From an uncultured Bacteroidia bacterium (GTDB lineage Bacteria > Bacteroidota > Bacteroidia > Bacteroidales > UBA932), in assembly GCA_902794005.1 (NCBI GenBank), contig CADBFO010000014.1, forward strand, positions 1 through 48,100: 48,100 nt of DNA. The letters run 5' to 3'. Positions 1-8,140 of this stretch are shown one piece after another. Each line of letters begins with the position of its first letter. Positions within the stretch are counted from its first letter, which is position 1. The position numbers were made by a program, and so were the translations under genes. Below the pieces are notes generated by a model that did no database searches, had not been told where the DNA came from, and saw only the letters and a list, made by a program, of their open reading frames with translations.

Positions 1-1
1 A

Positions 2-466
2 AAAGTTTACTTTGAATCGCTTCCGGCCATCACCGTGGCCAGCCATCGTACCATCATCCCTTCCTTCGAAGACCTCGGCCGCCTCTGCTGCGAGGTGATC
101 GGCCCTGAAATGGCCCGTCTGGGCTGCGAATGCCCGGAACCCGGCTACTGCTACACCATCGAGCACGGCGGCTACAAGCCGAAGGACATCGACATCGAGT
201 ACTGCGAGAAGGTCACAAAGAAATGCGCTGACTCCGCGCTCATCAAGTTCAAGGATATTCCGGCTGTTCCGCAAGCTGCCTGTCTGAGGGTCTTCGGCCC
301 GTATGAGAAACTCTATGACAACTATGTCGAGCTCTTCGCCTATCTGGAAAAGGAGGGCTACAAGATCGTCGGTGCTCCCCGCGCCGTTTACATCGATGGC
401 ATCTGGAACCAGGAGGACTCTGCCAAATGGCTCACCATTATCCAGGTGCCGATGGAAAAGGCATAA
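2..466 (+). CDS. GyrI-like/AraC effector-binding domain protein (5' end outside window)
   Basis: The frame is open to the left edge, so the gene is truncated by the window. The visible part is a complete small-molecule-binding domain of the GyrI-like/AraC C-terminal type: it opens with PAITVASHR, matching the usual 'ipa..va..r' first strand, and ends in a strand TIIQVPMEKA. A GTG at 35 is in frame but lies inside the first conserved strand, so it is not a credible start. This domain occurs either alone or fused behind an AraC/MerR DNA-binding region. Which applies here cannot be seen. Ligand unknown. The sequence is cysteine-rich for the family (for example CCEVIG, GCECPEPGYC), which could hint at metal or thiol chemistry, but that is only inference. 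Confidence 0.8.
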   Translation, partial: KVYFESLPAITVASHRTIIPSFEDLGRLCCEVIGPEMARLGCECPEPGYCYTIEHGGYKPKDIDIEYCEKVTKKCADSALIKFKDIPAVPQAACLRVFGPYEKLYDNYVELFAYLEKEGYKIVGAPRAVYIDGIWNQEDSAKWLTIIQVPMEKA

Positions 467-650
467 CTTCCAATTTATCGGTCTCCCGGTTCTTCAGCCG
501 GGGAGAAAAAAAGGTGACCAAAAGTGACCAAATTTTTGGGAAACAAAAAACAAGACTCTGTAAAGAGTTTGTAATGAAGATTCGGAGGCCGAAGGCCGAC
601 CCAGGGGGTCTGGGGGATTAGGCCCCCAGTGAGTCGAAGACTATAGGCGC
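467..650. other. Intergenic stretch with G+C-rich stem-loops, no gene
   Basis: I see no coding region here. It contains an imperfect hairpin (TCTCCCGG/CCGGGGAGA, about 481-505), a near-tandem GTGACCAAA pair about 512-531, and a perfect 7-bp G+C-rich stem CTGGGGG/CCCCCAG (610-616 with 623-629). None is followed by a convincing U-tract on either strand. Function unknown. Confidence 0.4.
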
Positions 651-681
651 AAAAAGAGCTGCGGGTCTCGCAGCTCTTTTT
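651..681. terminator. Bidirectional intrinsic terminator after tRNA-Leu
   Basis: Perfect stem AGAGCTGCG (655-663) / CGCAGCTCT (669-677), loop of five, flanked by A-tract on the left and T-tract on the right, so it has a U-tract on both strands. It starts two bases past the tRNA discriminator base and should end the tRNA-Leu transcript on the minus strand. It could also stop read-through from the left. Confidence 0.85.
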
Positions 682-733
682 GTGCCTCGGGCGGGAATCG
701 AACCCGCACGGCCGTTTCGGGCCAAGGGATTTT

Positions 734-1133
734 CTTGCCACTATGGCTTTCGCCACCGGAAGTGCCATGCGGCACTGAGTTTGTGGTCCGGACTATTCCT
801 TCACCATGGAGCGTAGCTCTTTAGGTGTGTCGTGTCTAGTCTCTGCACCTTCCTCTTTTCGGAGGCTTGGCTCAAGATTACCATCGGCATTACCCGTGAA
901 GGCTTCCTTGAATTTACGACATTCTACATCTCTCTTTTCAGGGAGTGCACTCAAATTTGCCACGTTGACAAGCAGAAGCGTCTCTGGGGCCGATTTTGTG
1001 TCGAAGCGGCAGCAAAATCGAAGGAAAAGGGCATTTTCTTTGCCACGTTGACAAGAAAACGGCCATGGAGGCCATTCTGCTTGTCGAAGCGGCAAACCCC
1101 CTTCGGCGTTCCCGTTTGTCAATGAGCTTGTCT
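734..1133 (-). ncRNA. Group I intron (IC3-like) in tRNA-Leu(UAA)
   Basis: The 400-nt insert ends in the expected terminal guanosine (734). Read on the minus strand it has the full catalytic core. P3 is TGTCGT/ACGACA and P4 is TCAAG/CTTGA. The Q-like tract AATCTTGAGCCAAGCC is followed by a P6a hairpin CCTC/GAGG, then the R-like tract GGTGCAGAGACTAGACACG. P7 is GACTA/TAGTC with an S-like GGAATAGTCC. P8 is CACC/GGTG around GAGC/GCTC, and a P9 hairpin is AGTGCC/GGCACT. These tracts closely resemble cyanobacterial tRNA-Leu introns. I saw no homing endonuclease frame. The intron should self-splice. P1 is the least certain helix: the 5' boundary was fixed by restoring the 7-base anticodon loop. The 5' third is enlarged by two related hairpins. 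Confidence 0.9.
956..1094 (-). repeat. Two tandem 83-nt-spaced hairpin modules inside the intron
   Basis: A 17-base block (TTTGCCACGTTGACAAG, plus strand) occurs at 956-972 and 1039-1055, and a 13-base block (TGTCGAAGCGGCA) at 999-1011 and 1082-1094. Both pairs are 83 bases apart and both copies have exactly 26 bases between blocks. In the RNA each module folds as TGCC/GGCA and GACA/TGTC stems around the same internal loop (GCTTC against AACGT), while the distal stem sequences differ. They sit in the P2 region, before P3. Confidence 0.8.
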
Positions 1134-1180
1134 AAGTCCCTCGTGTCTACCATTCCACCACCAAGGCAAAATGTGGGATG

Positions 1181-1212
1181 CAAAGATAGGGATTTTATAG
1201 CTTTTCTGCAAA
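1181..1212 (-). promoter_or_regulatory. Bacteroidota promoter for tRNA-Leu
   Basis: On the minus strand TTTG (1212-1209), 20 bases, then TATCTTTG (1188-1181): a full match to the Bacteroidota -33/-7 consensus. The -33 box lies inside the last codons of the dehydrogenase gene. Transcription would begin a few bases before the tRNA 5' end at 1167. Confidence 0.8.
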
Positions 1213-2031
1213 CCGGGCCAGCCAGGGGGAGGCCAGCTGCCGGACGATGCCGTCCCACCAGCGGTCCGGAAGGACGGCGTGCCAGAATACCATCGAGTCG
1301 GATCCGGTGGATACCCGGTAACGGGTGCGGGGATGGCGCGAACACACGCCCTTGACAATGGCGCGCGTAACAACCGAAGGGGCCGACAGAAACTTCACAT
1401 CCGGGGAAAAGCCCTTCTTCATGACAAACGCCTGCCGGAGGGCGGGCTCTTCGTAGGCCGTGCCCTTGGAGGATGCTTCCAGATGCCTGGCGGCAATCTG
1501 CCCCCACTCGGTGCGGGTGGCGCCGGGCTCAATCAGGACCACATCTATGCCAAACGGCTTCATTTCCATGCGCAGGCAGTCGCTGAAAGCCTCTACCGCA
1601 TACTTGGAAATATGGTACCAGCCGCCGAAGTACAAACACCCCTTTCCCGCCACGGAACCGATGTTCACGATGCGCCCGCGGCCGCGTTTGCGCATGCCGG
1701 GCAAAACCAGCTGGCAAAGCCGGGCCAGGCCGAAGAGGTTCACTTCCAATTGCCGTCGGGCTTCCTCCAGCGGGACATTCTCGATCGCGCCGAACGATCC
1801 GTATCCGGCACAGTTGACCAGGGCATCCACATCTCCCACCTGCGCCAGGCAAGACTGAATGGACTGCTCGTCGGTGACATCCAAAAACAAAGGGGTGGCG
1901 CCAAAGGGGCGCAGAGTCTCCATCTGGGAGACCCTCCGGGCAGCGGCAAAAACCGTATGCCCTTTCTGAGCCAGTGTCTTGGCCGCGTCATAGCCAATAC
2001 CGCTGCTGGCTCCGGTAATGAGAATTTTCAT
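1195..2031 (-). CDS. Short-chain dehydrogenase/reductase (SDR family)
   Basis: The 278-residue protein is a classical SDR: NAD(P)-binding TGASSGIG at residues 6-13, an NNAG-equivalent NCAG, the catalytic serine region GSVAGKG, and the YxxxK pair as YHISK. The arginine pair in AAARR after strand 2 suggests NADP preference (inference). Its size and C-terminal region resemble SDRs acting on lipids, steroids or retinol-like substrates, but the substrate cannot be read from sequence. I chose the ATG at 2031 because the Rossmann motif begins immediately after it; a longer frame upstream overlaps the peptidase gene. It starts four bases after the S41 peptidase stop, as the last gene of the mre operon, perhaps only as a passenger. 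The tRNA-Leu promoter is embedded in its 3' end. Confidence 0.9.
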   Translation of the reverse strand: MKILITGASSGIGYDAAKTLAQKGHTVFAAARRVSQMETLRPFGATPLFLDVTDEQSIQSCLAQVGDVDALVNCAGYGSFGAIENVPLEEARRQLEVNLFGLARLCQLVLPGMRKRGRGRIVNIGSVAGKGCLYFGGWYHISKYAVEAFSDCLRMEMKPFGIDVVLIEPGATRTEWGQIAARHLEASSKGTAYEEPALRQAFVMKKGFSPDVKFLSAPSVVTRAIVKGVCSRHPRTRYRVSTGSDSMVFWHAVLPDRWWDGIVRQLASPWLARFAEKL

Positions 2032-2035
2032 AGGA

Positions 2036-3460
2036 CTAATGAAGATAGGATCCGGCCCCCGGCTTTTCGAAGGGCAGTGGTTCCGGCTGGGCCGATTTGC
2101 TAGGTTTGGCACTCTCTATATAGTTGCCGGAAATATGGTTCAGGACCGAAGACAGCATGGTTTCAGAAGGATCCCCCAGCGGATGTCCGTCACGGGGAGT
2201 ATCCCAGGCCTCGATATGGGGATTGATTCCGTCGGGCATGCTCAGGGTGGTGCCGTTGCAGTCGGCATAACGGGAAGCAATCACGTAAAGGCCCCATCCT
2301 GCGGTGGCTTTCTTGCCGGCAGAGGCGTCCACTTCCGTTTTCTGTGTGGCCAGGTAATTGTAGAAATCATCGGCCTTGAGCAGAAAACCGCCGCAGAATT
2401 TTCCGAGGGTCCTGGATCCGACGAGCGTTACGCCCATATAGGGCGCCAGGCCGCAGATGAGGGCTTCCGAGGCCGATGCCGTCTGCCCGGTGACAATGAA
2501 CCACACGCGTTTGAGGTCCGGATTCACCTCCAGGGTGTTCAACGTCTTTTTGCCGCTGGAGAGGGTGAGCGTGAAACTTTCGGCGAAACGGGTTTCCGCG
2601 TTGTCGCCCACGGTGGAGCCAAAGCGGGAATTGTAAACGTCCTTGTTGAAAACGGCCTCGGAGGAAACCACGGAAACCGGAGCAATCAGCGACCCCAGCA
2701 CCGTGCTCGTAGCAACAAATCCGCCGGAGTTGTAGCGCAGGTCCACCACCAGTTCTTCAATGCCGTCCGACTTGAACTGGCGGAAGGCCTCCACCAGGTC
2801 TTCGCAGGCGTCCAGGGTGAAATTGCTGAAGTGAAGATAGCCTAGCTTTTTGCCGCCGACGTCCAGTGTCCGGACCACGTTCACGGGGTTGGAGTAGAGC
2901 TGGGTGGCCGTCATGGTCACGCTGCTGCCGTCCAGCATCCCCATCTGCAGGGTGCCGGGGAAATGGTAGATTTTCTCCGTGAGCACAGCGCTGTAATTCT
3001 CCCGGGTCAGTTCCGTCCCGTCAAAGCTGTTGGCCACGTCCCCCCGTTTGAGACCGGCTTTGGACGCCGGAGAATCGGCATAAACGAAGGTAATCACCAT
3101 GTTAACATGGTCTCCGACGGCGGTAAGGATAAAATCGAAGCCGAAACTTTTCCCGTTGCCCGTGACCGTGCTCTCAAAGGAGGAGCAGTCCTCCATCAAC
3201 ATTGTCCACCTGTCCATCTCGTGCCGGCAGTCGGCCACCTTCTCGACGGGCTTGTCTCCATACTTCCAATTGTCTATCCGGGCGGCCATCTCGTCGGCCC
3301 AGAGATAATAGGTTTTCATGTTGTTGAAGGCGAACAGGTTGGCGTAATAGGTGGTGGGGTCCACGCCGCCCAGCTTGTCGTCGGGGTCCGGCTGTTCCGC
3401 CGCCGGCTTGTTGCAGGCGAGGGGAAGCAATATCAGCAGGAGAGGAAGAATTCGATTCAT
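2036..3460 (-). CDS. S41-family (C-terminal processing) peptidase, lipoprotein
   Basis: A 474-residue secreted serine peptidase. The N-terminus is a lipoprotein signal with lipobox LPLAC (Cys16), so it is probably anchored in the envelope. A PDZ-like region follows around residues 100-170 (DSPASKAGLKRGD), then the S41 catalytic domain: DLRYNSGG, the nucleophile Ser in TASASEAL, and the general-base Lys in LGKFCGG. S41 enzymes cut C-terminal ends of envelope proteins; the natural substrate here is unknown. It begins three bases after rodA, so it is co-transcribed with the cell-shape genes, which would fit trimming of a cell-wall enzyme (inference). The C-terminal tail beyond the catalytic domain is proline- and serine-rich. 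Confidence 0.93.
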   Translation of the reverse strand: MNRILPLLLILLPLACNKPAAEQPDPDDKLGGVDPTTYYANLFAFNNMKTYYLWADEMAARIDNWKYGDKPVEKVADCRHEMDRWTMLMEDCSSFESTVTGNGKSFGFDFILTAVGDHVNMVITFVYADSPASKAGLKRGDVANSFDGTELTRENYSAVLTEKIYHFPGTLQMGMLDGSSVTMTATQLYSNPVNVVRTLDVGGKKLGYLHFSNFTLDACEDLVEAFRQFKSDGIEELVVDLRYNSGGFVATSTVLGSLIAPVSVVSSEAVFNKDVYNSRFGSTVGDNAETRFAESFTLTLSSGKKTLNTLEVNPDLKRVWFIVTGQTASASEALICGLAPYMGVTLVGSRTLGKFCGGFLLKADDFYNYLATQKTEVDASAGKKATAGWGLYVIASRYADCNGTTLSMPDGINPHIEAWDTPRDGHPLGDPSETMLSSVLNHISGNYIESAKPSKSAQPEPLPFEKPGAGSYLH

Positions 3461-3463
3461 AGC

Positions 3464-4987
3464 CTAAAAATATTTCTTTTCGTCCCGATACAAAGATAGG
3501 AAAATAAAAATCAGGATGGTAAAAGCCCAGAGCGAAGATCCGCCGTAAGAAAGAAGCGGCAGGGGAATGCCGATGACGGGCATAAGGCCCACCGTCATGC
3601 CTACGTTGATGAAAAGATGCATGAAAATGCAGGCCGCCACGCAGTAGCCATAGGTCCGGGTAAACTTGTCCCGGCACGACTCCGCATCAATCAAGAGCCG
3701 GGCAATCAGAAAAACATACAGGCCGATGACGACCAGGCAGCCCAGGAAGCCCCACTCCTCGCCCACGGTGCAGAAAATAAAGTCCGTGGCCTGTTCCGGG
3801 ACAAAGCCGAAAGTGGTCTGCGTCCCCTGCAGGAAGCCTTTGCCCACAAGCCCGCCGGAGCCGATGGCAATCTTGGACTGGTTCACATTGTAACCCATGC
3901 CGGAGGGGTCTTCCCGCATGCCCAGGAGCACTTCGATACGGCCCCGCTGATGCGGCTGGAGCACATTCTCGAAAAGATAGTCCGTGGAAAACACGAGCCC
4001 CACGCCGGCCAGGAAAACCGCCAGAGAGATGGCAAGGAACGTGTCTTTGTCTTTGTAGGCACGCCAAGCCAGCCAGGGAAGCGCCAGAAGACACAGGCCC
4101 AGAAAAACATACAGGAGGTTCACCTTCGGGAGGAAACTCCAGAAATAATGGTAGTCCTCATCCATGGCGGGCACCCATACCCGGGCCGACAGCCAGTCCA
4201 TCCGGGCGTTCACCAGGGAGGAGAGCTGGCGGTGAAGCAGCGGAAGGAGGCCCATCAGCAGCACGAAGCCGCCGCCGGTGAGCAGACGTTTCCAGCGTCG
4301 GGAGGGAGGTGCGTTGGCGATGTTGCACAGAATCAGAAAGCCCACAAAAATCAGGATAGCCCAGTAAGGTCCCATGGTGAGCGTGCTGATGAACAGGACA
4401 ATAATAAGGCCGATGCCTCCCAGCCACCAGCCGGAAAGTCCTTCCCGGTACAGCACAAAGATGAATCCGGCATACACCAGGGCGCTGCCGGTCTCGCTTT
4501 CGGCAACAATGACCAGCATGGGCAGGACAATCACAAAGACGGCGGTCCAGAAGTTCTTCCATCGGGTGATTCTGAAATTCTGCTGGCTCAGCACATAGGA
4601 GAGCAGCAGGGACGTGGATATCTTGGATATCTCGGCCGGCTGGAAGCGGATGGGCCCCAGGTCGAACCACGAATGGGAGCCCTTCACGTCGTTGGAAACG
4701 AAGATGACCAGCACCAGAAGCCCCACGACAAAGGCATAGAAGGGAATGCAGGCCGCTTCCCACAGGCGCGGGGGAATCAGGTACAGGATGGCGGCGGCGA
4801 GGCCCACGGAAGTGAGAATCCAGACGAACTGTTTGCCCGCCCGGGAACTCCAGTCCAGGAGCGAGCCCGGTTCGGAGGTGTGCGTGGCGGCAAAGATGTT
4901 CACCCAACCGATGAGCACCAGCAACAGATAGGTGCCGATCAGCCACCAGTCCACGGACTGTCTGGTATGAGCCTTGCCGTCAGTCAT
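3464..4987 (-). CDS. rodA: RodA, SEDS peptidoglycan glycosyltransferase
   Basis: A 507-residue polytopic membrane protein of the SEDS family, which polymerises lipid II into glycan strands during side-wall growth together with a class B PBP. Conserved pieces include RFQPAEISK in the loop after TM4, and the C-terminal signature VGMTVGLMPVIGIPLPLLSYGGSS. About ten or more hydrophobic segments are spread along the chain. The length exceeds the roughly 370-430 of proteobacterial RodA because of larger loops in the middle (about residues 230-330), common in Bacteroidota. It overlaps the end of mrdA by eight bases, so the polymerase and its transpeptidase partner are translationally coupled. Confidence 0.96.
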   Translation of the reverse strand: MTDGKAHTRQSVDWWLIGTYLLLVLIGWVNIFAATHTSEPGSLLDWSSRAGKQFVWILTSVGLAAAILYLIPPRLWEAACIPFYAFVVGLLVLVIFVSNDVKGSHSWFDLGPIRFQPAEISKISTSLLLSYVLSQQNFRITRWKNFWTAVFVIVLPMLVIVAESETGSALVYAGFIFVLYREGLSGWWLGGIGLIIVLFISTLTMGPYWAILIFVGFLILCNIANAPPSRRWKRLLTGGGFVLLMGLLPLLHRQLSSLVNARMDWLSARVWVPAMDEDYHYFWSFLPKVNLLYVFLGLCLLALPWLAWRAYKDKDTFLAISLAVFLAGVGLVFSTDYLFENVLQPHQRGRIEVLLGMREDPSGMGYNVNQSKIAIGSGGLVGKGFLQGTQTTFGFVPEQATDFIFCTVGEEWGFLGCLVVIGLYVFLIARLLIDAESCRDKFTRTYGYCVAACIFMHLFINVGMTVGLMPVIGIPLPLLSYGGSSLWAFTILIFIFLSLYRDEKKYF

Positions 4988-6821
4988 GTTTCACGCGGGC
5001 CATCAGATCGGCCTTTTTCATTCTTTCTTCCAGCTCGGTGCGCTTCACCTCCCCCTTGAGGTATTTTTCCACCATCAGGGAGGCGATGGGGGCGGCAAAC
5101 TGGGCCCCGAACCCGCCGTTTTCCACATAGGCCGCGATGGCAATCTTGGGCTTGTCCATGGGGGCGAAGCAGATGAAGACGGAGTTGTCGGCCCCCCGGG
5201 GGTTCTGTGCCGTCCCGGTCTTGCCGCAGATGTCCAGGGAGTCCACGTGCGCAATCCAGGCCGTCCCGCCCATCCCGGGGCCGGAGTTCACGGCGCGCCA
5301 CATCCCTTTGATGAGTTTCGGGAAGTGGATGGGATCCACTTTGGTGTACTGGGGTTCGTAGAAGCGTTCCTCTATCTCAATCCCCTCCGACGCCTTGATG
5401 ATGTGCGGAATGAAGTAATGCCCGCGGTTGGCGATGGTGGCACAGAGATTCGCAAGGTGCATGGGCGTGGCCAGAATCTCCCCCTGGCCGATGGAAATCG
5501 AAATCACGGTGGTGGAATTCCACCTTCCGCGGCCATAGGCGCGGTTGTAGGTTTTTGAGCTGGGGATGCTGCCGGAGAGTTCGGCCGGGAAATCGCTGCC
5601 CAGCTTGCGGCCGAAGCCGAAACTCTCCACGTACTCGTGCCAGGCGTCCAGCCCCTCGGCCACCGAGCCGTATTTGCGGTTGTCCAGGATATTCTTGAGC
5701 ACGTAGCAGTAATAGGCGTTGCAGGACATCATGATGCTCTCTTCCATGTTCAGCGGGCTTTTGTGCCCGTGACAGCCCAGCTTGTGCCCGGCTCCGAAGT
5801 GGTAGCCGTGCGAACAGGGATACATCGTCTCCGGCCGCAAAACGCCTTCCTGCAGGCCGATGAGCCCGTTGACCAGCTTGAAGACCGAACCGGGGGGATA
5901 CGACGCCTGGACCGCGCGGTTGTACATGGGCTTGTAGGGGTTCTGGGCAATCTCCGCATAATGCTTGCCGATATCGGCCAGCTGCTCCACGTCGATGCCG
6001 GGAGAGGAAACCAGGGCCAGGATTTCTCCGGTGGAGGGTTCGATGGCCACCACGCTGCCCACCTTGTTGTGCATGAGTTCCTGCCCGTACTGCTGGAGGG
6101 CGGCGTCGATGGTGGTGGTGATATTCTTGCCGGGGATGGCTTCCTTGTCCTGTTCCCCGTTCTGGTAGGGCTGCTCAATCTGGTTGCGGGAATTCCTCAG
6201 GTAGATGTGATAGCCTTTCTCTCCCCGGAGGTCGGCTTCGCGGGCGGCTTCGATGCCGGTCATGCCGGCGTAGTCTCCGCTCCGGTATTCCCCGGGATGC
6301 CGGTTGATATAGTCCTGGTCCACCTCCGAGACGTAGCCCAGAAGGTTTCCGCCGGCGTTCACGGGGTAGTAGCGGATGCCACGGACCTGCCCCCGGAAGC
6401 CGGGAAAACGGTATTTTACCTCGTCGAAACGCATGTAGGTTTCGGCCGGAACCATGCGGAGCATCGTGACGCCCTGCGAGCCGATGGTGGAGCGGCGCTT
6501 GCGGTATTCCTGCAGACGGCCGCGGATGAATTCCGGCGTCACGCCCAGTACGGTGGCCAGGGACAGCGTGTCGAAGGCCTGTACCTCGCGGGGATTCACC
6601 AGGATGTCGTAGGCCACCTTGTTTCCCACCAGAATTTCCCCGTTGCGGTCGTAGATGACGCCCCGGGTGGGGTAGATGGTTTCGTAGATGGTGGAATTGC
6701 GGTCGGCGTCTTCCTTGTACTGGTTGTCCAGCAGCTGAAGCGAAAAAATCTTGCCCAGGAGAAGAAGCGCCGCCCCTCCCAGGCCGATCAGAAGACGGAT
6801 ATGACGCCCGTCCGCGCTCAT
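4980..6821 (-). CDS. mrdA: Penicillin-binding protein 2 (elongation transpeptidase)
   Basis: A 613-residue class B PBP that cross-links peptidoglycan in the elongasome. An N-terminal membrane anchor (about residues 8-27) is followed by the pedestal domain with YPTRGVIYDRNG, then the transpeptidase domain: SVFK (Ser312 nucleophile, Lys315), SCN, and KTG (Lys534). I start at the ATG at 6821 because it gives a proper anchor and overlaps the mreD stop in an ATGA; the frame stays open about 130 codons further upstream but that part merely shadows mreD. It overlaps rodA by eight bases. Family and neighbours make the assignment as the RodA partner secure. Confidence 0.96.
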   Translation of the reverse strand: MSADGRHIRLLIGLGGAALLLLGKIFSLQLLDNQYKEDADRNSTIYETIYPTRGVIYDRNGEILVGNKVAYDILVNPREVQAFDTLSLATVLGVTPEFIRGRLQEYRKRRSTIGSQGVTMLRMVPAETYMRFDEVKYRFPGFRGQVRGIRYYPVNAGGNLLGYVSEVDQDYINRHPGEYRSGDYAGMTGIEAAREADLRGEKGYHIYLRNSRNQIEQPYQNGEQDKEAIPGKNITTTIDAALQQYGQELMHNKVGSVVAIEPSTGEILALVSSPGIDVEQLADIGKHYAEIAQNPYKPMYNRAVQASYPPGSVFKLVNGLIGLQEGVLRPETMYPCSHGYHFGAGHKLGCHGHKSPLNMEESIMMSCNAYYCYVLKNILDNRKYGSVAEGLDAWHEYVESFGFGRKLGSDFPAELSGSIPSSKTYNRAYGRGRWNSTTVISISIGQGEILATPMHLANLCATIANRGHYFIPHIIKASEGIEIEERFYEPQYTKVDPIHFPKLIKGMWRAVNSGPGMGGTAWIAHVDSLDICGKTGTAQNPRGADNSVFICFAPMDKPKIAIAAYVENGGFGAQFAAPIASLMVEKYLKGEVKRTELEERMKKADLMARVKHD

Positions 6822-7330
6822 TGTCTGGATTCTGAGGCCAGAACGTTCAGGGGAATGAGAGACACCAGCACGCCGGCTCCCAGCGAGGCAAGGAAACGGT
6901 ACAGGTTGAACGGCAGCGGGCGTGTGCCGGCCCCGTCGGCCCAGATATAGATTGCCAGGAACAGTGCCTGAACCAGCAGGAGGGCCAGGCCCACCTGGGC
7001 GAAACCGCTGCTGCGGAGCGTGAAGTCTTCTTTGCGGGCAAAGAGCTCTTCCCCGAAGATGAGGTGGATGACGGCGTTTCTCAGGAAGGCAACGGGAACG
7101 AGGGCCAGGGCATTGAGCCCCAGCACTCCTTCTGAAAGCAGGTCCACCGTGGAACCGGTCGCAAAAGCGATGAGCATGGTCCACAATGTGTTTACCCGGG
7201 TAGGGATGCACAGGACCATCACGGGGAGAATGCTGAGCATGATATAGGGCGTAACCCGGAAGAAGTTACTGATAATCAGCTGTGCCACAAGCAGCAGGAG
7301 GTATGCGATCCAGAACGTTTTGTTTCTCAT
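6818..7330 (-). CDS. mreD: MreD, rod-shape membrane protein
   Basis: A 170-residue integral membrane protein with five or six hydrophobic segments and little else, in the position expected for MreD. MreD is part of the MreBCD complex linking the cytoskeleton to wall synthases. Sequence identity of MreD is always low, so the call rests on size, membrane profile and placement: 4-base overlaps with mreC before it and mrdA after it. The fragment STVDLLSEGVLGLNALAL resembles the family pattern G...D..s....G..al. Confidence 0.92.
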   Translation of the reverse strand: MRNKTFWIAYLLLLVAQLIISNFFRVTPYIMLSILPVMVLCIPTRVNTLWTMLIAFATGSTVDLLSEGVLGLNALALVPVAFLRNAVIHLIFGEELFARKEDFTLRSSGFAQVGLALLLVQALFLAIYIWADGAGTRPLPFNLYRFLASLGAGVLVSLIPLNVLASESRQ

Positions 7331-8136
7331 TGTTCAAACCCTTCAATTTCATCGAATGCGTTGTTGTGGACGACGCTGACATAGCGGAGGGCGCTGAAAT
7401 CCTGAAACAGGCGTACGGCAATCTCGTTGGTGGCGCCGTTTACCACTTTGGCGTCCCCGGCAATGCCCAGCGGGATGTCCGGCGGAAACAGCAGGGAGTG
7501 GCCGCTGGTGTACACCGTATCCCCTTTCTGGAAGCGGAACTGCAGGGGGATTTCCTTGAGGATGGCCCCGTTGGAGCGGATTCCGTCCCAGACCAGCAGG
7601 CCGCTGCCTCCTTCGCTGCCCAGCCGGGCGCTGATGGAGATGTCGCTGTTCTGGAAGGAGAAGGCGAAGGCGTGATGTTCGCTCACGGCATCCACGATGC
7701 CCACGACTCCGTTCGGGGTAATGATGCCGGATTTCTCCTGGATGCCGTCTTCGTATCCTCGGTTGAGGATGAGATAGTTATGCTGTTTGTTGCGGCTCAC
7801 TTTCACCACCTCTGCGGCCACCATGGAAAAACCGGGCCGATACAGGGTGTCCAGGCTGTCGAGACGAGCATTCCGCAGGCGTTCCCGGGCCTGCTCCAGT
7901 TCCTGCAGAAGCCGGAAGTTCTCCTCCGAGAGTTCCCGGTTGGCACCGGAAAGCGAAAAATAGGACTGGATGCTTTGCGAGGCTCCCCACACTTTCCCCA
8001 TGAACAGATGGGCTCCCCTGGCTACCCACACCCGCTGCAGGGCGGCATTGTGGGTGACCATTTGCAACGCCGCGATCTCCAGGAAAATGAAGACCGCGAA
8101 GTTGAATAGTCTGAAGAGAAGCCGCTGCTGCTTCAT
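7327..8136 (-). CDS. mreC: MreC, rod-shape periplasmic protein
   Basis: A 269-residue protein with one N-terminal membrane anchor (about residues 9-27), a coiled-coil stretch about residues 65-95 (ELSEENFRLLQELEQARERL), then the two beta-barrel MreC domain with VVKVSRNKQHNYLILNRG and GIITPNGVVGIVDAV. MreC bridges MreB inside and PBP2 in the periplasm, activating the latter. Length and domain order match the family. Its end overlaps mreD by four bases and it begins four bases after the mreB stop. Confidence 0.95.
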   Translation of the reverse strand: MKQQRLLFRLFNFAVFIFLEIAALQMVTHNAALQRVWVARGAHLFMGKVWGASQSIQSYFSLSGANRELSEENFRLLQELEQARERLRNARLDSLDTLYRPGFSMVAAEVVKVSRNKQHNYLILNRGYEDGIQEKSGIITPNGVVGIVDAVSEHHAFAFSFQNSDISISARLGSEGGSGLLVWDGIRSNGAILKEIPLQFRFQKGDTVYTSGHSLLFPPDIPLGIAGDAKVVNGATNEIAVRLFQDFSALRYVSVVHNNAFDEIEGFEQ

Positions 8137-8140
8137 GGGC

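Larger units (their letters stand above)
683..1167 (-). tRNA. tRNA-Leu(UAA), interrupted by a group I intron
   Basis: Reading the minus strand, the 5' exon is 1167-1134 (34 nt) and the 3' exon 733-683 (51 nt). Joined they give an 85-nt class II tRNA. The acceptor stem GCCTTGG pairs with CCGAGGC, with one G-U pair. The D arm is GTGGAATGGTAGACAC, the anticodon stem AGGGA/TCCCT, the loop CTTAAAA with anticodon TAA, the variable arm TGGCC/GGCC, and the T arm GCGGG/CCCGC around TTCGATT. The discriminator is A and CCA is not encoded. The break falls between U34 and A35, the classic position of the tRNA-Leu(UAA) group I intron of cyanobacteria and plastids. A TTTG-N20-TATCTTTG promoter lies just upstream and an intrinsic terminator just downstream. 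A tRNA finder that does not model group I introns may miss this gene. Confidence 0.92.

Noticed and set aside
793-1125. Open frames within the intron as a possible homing endonuclease
   Set aside because: They lack LAGLIDADG, GIY-YIG or HNH motifs and run across the structured core on either strand.
734-1133. Interpretation of the split tRNA-Leu as a pseudogene broken by a mobile element
   Set aside because: The exon halves keep every stem, the break is at the known intron site, and the insert carries an intact group I core.
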